Origin: Bacillota bacterium
GTDB lineage: Bacteria > Bacillota > Clostridia > Oscillospirales > Acutalibacteraceae
DNA length: 7,261 bases
Direction of reading: 5' to 3'
Assembly (NCBI GenBank): GCA_009786275.1
Contig: WQTL01000405.1
Location: 1 to 7,261, forward strand
Made by a program: the position numbers and the translations under genes. The notes below the pieces were generated by a model. It worked only from the letters and a program-made list of their open reading frames with translations. It ran no database searches and was not told where the DNA came from. Below, in pieces: positions 5,521 through 7,261 of the stretch. Within the stretch, counting starts at the first letter, position 1; each line of letters begins with the position of its first letter.

Positions 5521-5537
5521 GAAAAAAACTCTTGCAT
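5515..5537. promoter_or_regulatory. Inverted repeat spanning both divergent -35 boxes (possible operator)
   Basis: ATGCAAG (5515-5521) and CTTGCAT (5531-5537) are perfect inverted copies separated by AAAAAAACT. The left arm contains the -35 of the protease promoter and the right arm contains the -35 of the efp promoter. Arm centres are 16 bp apart, about one and a half turns. The site could bind a dimeric regulator affecting both genes. It could also simply be two TTGCAT -35 boxes back to back. Confidence 0.45.
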
Positions 5538-5560
5538 TCCCATGCGAAATCAGGTACAAT
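5532..5560 (+). promoter_or_regulatory. Promoter of efp
   Basis: TTGCAT (5532-5537), a 17-bp spacer and TACAAT (5555-5560), a 5 of 6 match to the -10 consensus. The start of transcription falls near 5567, about 27 bases before the ATG at 5594. The -35 hexamer is the same as that of the divergent protease promoter. Confidence 0.6.
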
Positions 5561-5593
5561 GGTTGGGCAAACTAAGAAAGGCAAGGTTCCAAT

Positions 5594-6151
5594 ATGGTAT
5601 CAGCGGGAGATTTCAGGAACGGCGTCACCTTTGAGATGGACGGCGCGGTTTACCAGATCATCGAGTTCCAGCACGTGAAGCCCGGCAAGGGCGCGGCCTT
5701 CGTGCGCACGAAGATACGCGACGTCATCGGCGGCGGCGTGACCGAGCGCACCTTCAACCCCTCCGACAAATTCCCCACGGCCTATATCGAGCGCCGCGAG
5801 ATGGCCTATTCCTACAGCGACGGCGGGCTCTACTACTTCATGGACGGCGAGACCTACGACATGATCCCCGTCAACGAAAGCGATTTGCCCGACAGCTTCA
5901 AGTTCGTCAAGGAGGATTTCGTCTGCAAGATCCTCAGCTACAAGGGCAATGTCTTCGGCGTGGAGCCCCCCACCACCGTGGTGCTGCAGATCACCAAGGC
6001 CGATCCCGGCGTGCGGGGCGATACCGCCACCAACGTCACCAAGCCCGCCACCCTCGAGACCGGCGCGGAGATCAAGGTGCCCCTGTTTATCAACGAGGGC
6101 GAGACGGTGATTGTGGACACGCGCACGGGGGATTATGTCAGCAGGGCGTAG
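5594..6151 (+). CDS. efp: Translation elongation factor P
   Basis: A 185-residue protein, exactly the family length. EF-P binds the ribosome between the P and E sites and relieves stalling at consecutive prolines. Domain I carries the loop HVKPGKGAAFVRTK (27-40); Lys 32 at its tip is the residue that is post-translationally modified in EF-P (5-aminopentanol in Bacillus, beta-lysine in E. coli). The central region VTERTFNPSDKFPTAYIERR leads into the two OB domains, and the C-terminus ETVIVDTRTGDYVSRA is the conserved family end. ATG 5594 fits the family start, with AAGG seven bases upstream. Third codon positions are strongly GC-rich, as expected of a well-expressed gene. No modification enzyme gene is in the window. 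Confidence 0.97.
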   Translation: MVSAGDFRNGVTFEMDGAVYQIIEFQHVKPGKGAAFVRTKIRDVIGGGVTERTFNPSDKFPTAYIERREMAYSYSDGGLYYFMDGETYDMIPVNESDLPDSFKFVKEDFVCKILSYKGNVFGVEPPTTVVLQITKADPGVRGDTATNVTKPATLETGAEIKVPLFINEGETVIVDTRTGDYVSRA

Positions 6152-6196
6152 GGCAATGCACAATTGACAATTATCCATGTGGAAGGAGCGTTTGCC

Positions 6197-6892
6197 ATGA
6201 AACGCATCTTACCAGCACTGCTGGCCTGCCTGCTTCTCTGTGGCCTGACGGCCTGCTTTGGCGGCGGGGAAGACAATCCAACGACCGTGCCGGAAGCTAT
6301 CCCTACGCAGACGACAACCACTGAAGCGGGCTCAACGGCAGCACCTGTTTCACCTGACGAACTATCGCAACGGCTGATTGATGAAATCTTTCAGCCTGCC
6401 ATTAAAATGCATGGCATTCTGTGCTGCGGCGGTGCGAGCTATGATTTTGAGGATCGCTTTGGGTATGACGATTGGGAAAATAACCGCTGGGAGTATGCCC
6501 ATATCACTGATCCACGCTTTTCCTCCAGGGCGGCAGTTGAAGAAGCTGCCCTGAAGATTTTCTCGGAAGAGCTCGTGAAGGAATATATGGGATTGACCGC
6601 GGAAAGCTGGTTGAGCGAGGATGCTGACGAAGCCCGGATAGAAATCGCAAGGCAACTGCCGCTGCTTATGGAGAAAGACGGCAAGCTTTACACGCTCATC
6701 GGCAATCGAGGCGGCAATCTTTCGTTGCACTCCATCCGTATTGAAAGCCAAAGTGAAAGTAAAATCGTCTATGCTCTGCGCGCGGTTTCCCCCTGGGAGG
6801 GCGAGCCGGTTGTTGATGAAGAGTATTTCTACACCCGGGAATTGATCGGCGGCAAATGGGTGTTCACTGTTTTCCCGACAGAATGGATTTAA
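6197..6892 (+). CDS. Putative lipoprotein of unknown function
   Basis: A 231-residue protein. ATG 6197 is preferred over an upstream TTG at 6164 because GGAAGGAG (6181-6188) lies at the right distance and the signal peptide then begins with MKR. The signal core is Leu-rich and ends in the lipobox LTAC with Cys 20 as the lipid anchor. A Thr/Pro/Glu-rich linker (about 24-50) follows, then a soluble domain. The C-terminal part has LPLLMEKDGKLYTLIGNRGG (about 154-173), IRIESQSESKIVYALRAVSP, and ends GGKWVFTVFPTEWI. This alternation of strands resembles clostridial lipoproteins with IseA-like or NTF2-like C-terminal domains, but that is only an impression. The gene sits between efp and the CD1247-like gene, and its third codon positions are less GC-rich than those of both neighbours, which suggests later insertion. 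It should face the cell exterior. Confidence 0.8.
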   Translation: MKRILPALLACLLLCGLTACFGGGEDNPTTVPEAIPTQTTTTEAGSTAAPVSPDELSQRLIDEIFQPAIKMHGILCCGGASYDFEDRFGYDDWENNRWEYAHITDPRFSSRAAVEEAALKIFSEELVKEYMGLTAESWLSEDADEARIEIARQLPLLMEKDGKLYTLIGNRGGNLSLHSIRIESQSESKIVYALRAVSPWEGEPVVDEEYFYTRELIGGKWVFTVFPTEWI

Positions 6893-6934
6893 CCTAAAGC
6901 ATATTCTAAAACAATGCGAATTTGGAGGAACACC

Positions 6935-7261
6935 ATGGAAATCATCGAAAAGGCGCAGCGGCTGCGCGAACTGGCCAAGGAAGTGGACGACATCTCCCCG
7001 GCGGCGGTGACGCTGCTCGCCTCCGCGCTGGAGCTCATCGAGGAGCTGGCGCAGGGCCTTTCGGCCGCGAAGGAGGAGCTCGAAGCCCTCACCGAGCAGG
7101 TGGACGACCTGGACGACGCCTTCGAGGAGCTGTGCGAGGACGTCTACGGCGACGAGGACGGCGACGAGACCTTCGAGGTGGAGTGCCCCAACTGCGGCGA
7201 GCTCATCCAGATCGACGAGGGCATCCTGGAGGAGGGCAGCATCACCTGCCCCGGCTGCGAC
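6935..7261 (+). CDS. CD1247-like protein with coiled coil and zinc ribbon (partial, 3' end outside window)
   Basis: ATG 6935 has GGAGG nine bases upstream. The 109 visible residues start with a Leu/Glu/Ala-rich helical region (about 1-65, likely coiled coil). An acidic stretch around DDLDDAFEELCEDVYGDEDG follows, and then a zinc-ribbon: CPNC (84-87) and CPGC (105-108) within EVECPNCGELIQIDEGILEE. This order, helical segment, ED.YG acidic patch, then V.CP.C....DE..L.....I.CP.C, is how I recall the CD1247 N-terminal domain family, sometimes annotated as an AraC-type regulator without supporting evidence. In Clostridia it often lies next to efp and upstream of the spoIIIA operon, as the position here suggests. 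Biochemical function is not known. The frame is open at the window end; the remainder is probably short. Confidence 0.8.
   Translation, partial: MEIIEKAQRLRELAKEVDDISPAAVTLLASALELIEELAQGLSAAKEELEALTEQVDDLDDAFEELCEDVYGDEDGDETFEVECPNCGELIQIDEGILEEGSITCPGCD

Noticed and set aside
4250..5575. 441-codon plus-strand open frame opposite the protease gene
   Set aside because: Gln/Arg/Ala-rich shadow of a clear M48 protease on the minus strand; it crosses the divergent promoter region.
6164..6196. TTGACA at 6164-6169 as a -35 for the second lipoprotein gene
   Set aside because: No -10-like hexamer lies 16-18 bp downstream; that position is occupied by the ribosome binding site.

Overview
The window looks like a GC-rich Firmicute, probably a gut clostridial (Oscillospiraceae/Ruminococcaceae-like) genome. 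This rests on strong GGAGG-type ribosome binding sites, extended -10 promoters, two lipoproteins with clear lipoboxes, and a gene for elongation factor P followed closely by a CD1247-type zinc-ribbon protein, an order I recall from Clostridia. The taxonomic call is inference; no marker here fixes genus or species.

Layout. Bases 1-247 hold the 3' end of an IS5-family insertion sequence, with the transposase C-terminus and a possible right end. Bases 248-930 are a gene-poor, decayed stretch. It holds a remnant reading frame on the minus strand just beyond the IS, a spaced 9-bp inverted repeat, a minus-strand terminator, and a long minus-strand frame without a usable start. A good promoter at 912-940 then drives a transcript that first encodes an 11-residue zinc-knuckle mini-ORF (974-1009) and then a 403-residue protein (1054-2265) with a conserved beta-rich C-terminal region of unknown function. 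Bases 2266-2573 contain a 110-bp palindromic MITE-like element bracketed by an 18-bp direct repeat, followed by the promoter of a lipoprotein gene broken by a 1-base frameshift (2574-3381). That gene runs directly into a MinD-like ATPase gene (3398-4126) that lacks the usual membrane-targeting tail.

From 4134 to 4208 a pair of identical 22-bp hairpins separates the MinD-like gene from a convergent gene for a Ste24-type M48 membrane metalloprotease (4205-5461, minus). That protease and efp (5594-6151, plus) are divergently transcribed. Their two -35 boxes are the two arms of one perfect inverted repeat (5515-5537), which could couple their control. After efp come a second lipoprotein gene (6197-6892) and the start of a CD1247-like zinc-ribbon protein (6935 to the window end), with no visible terminator between them, so the three may form one operon.

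How the genes work together: efp is housekeeping (ribosome rescue at polyproline). The protease and lipoproteins act at the membrane, and the MinD-like ATPase suggests a positioning or regulatory role. The window does not show a defence or other multi-gene accessory system. The most unusual items are the mini-ORF plus unknown protein transcript, the shared palindromic divergent promoter, the two repeat elements, and the tail-less MinD.
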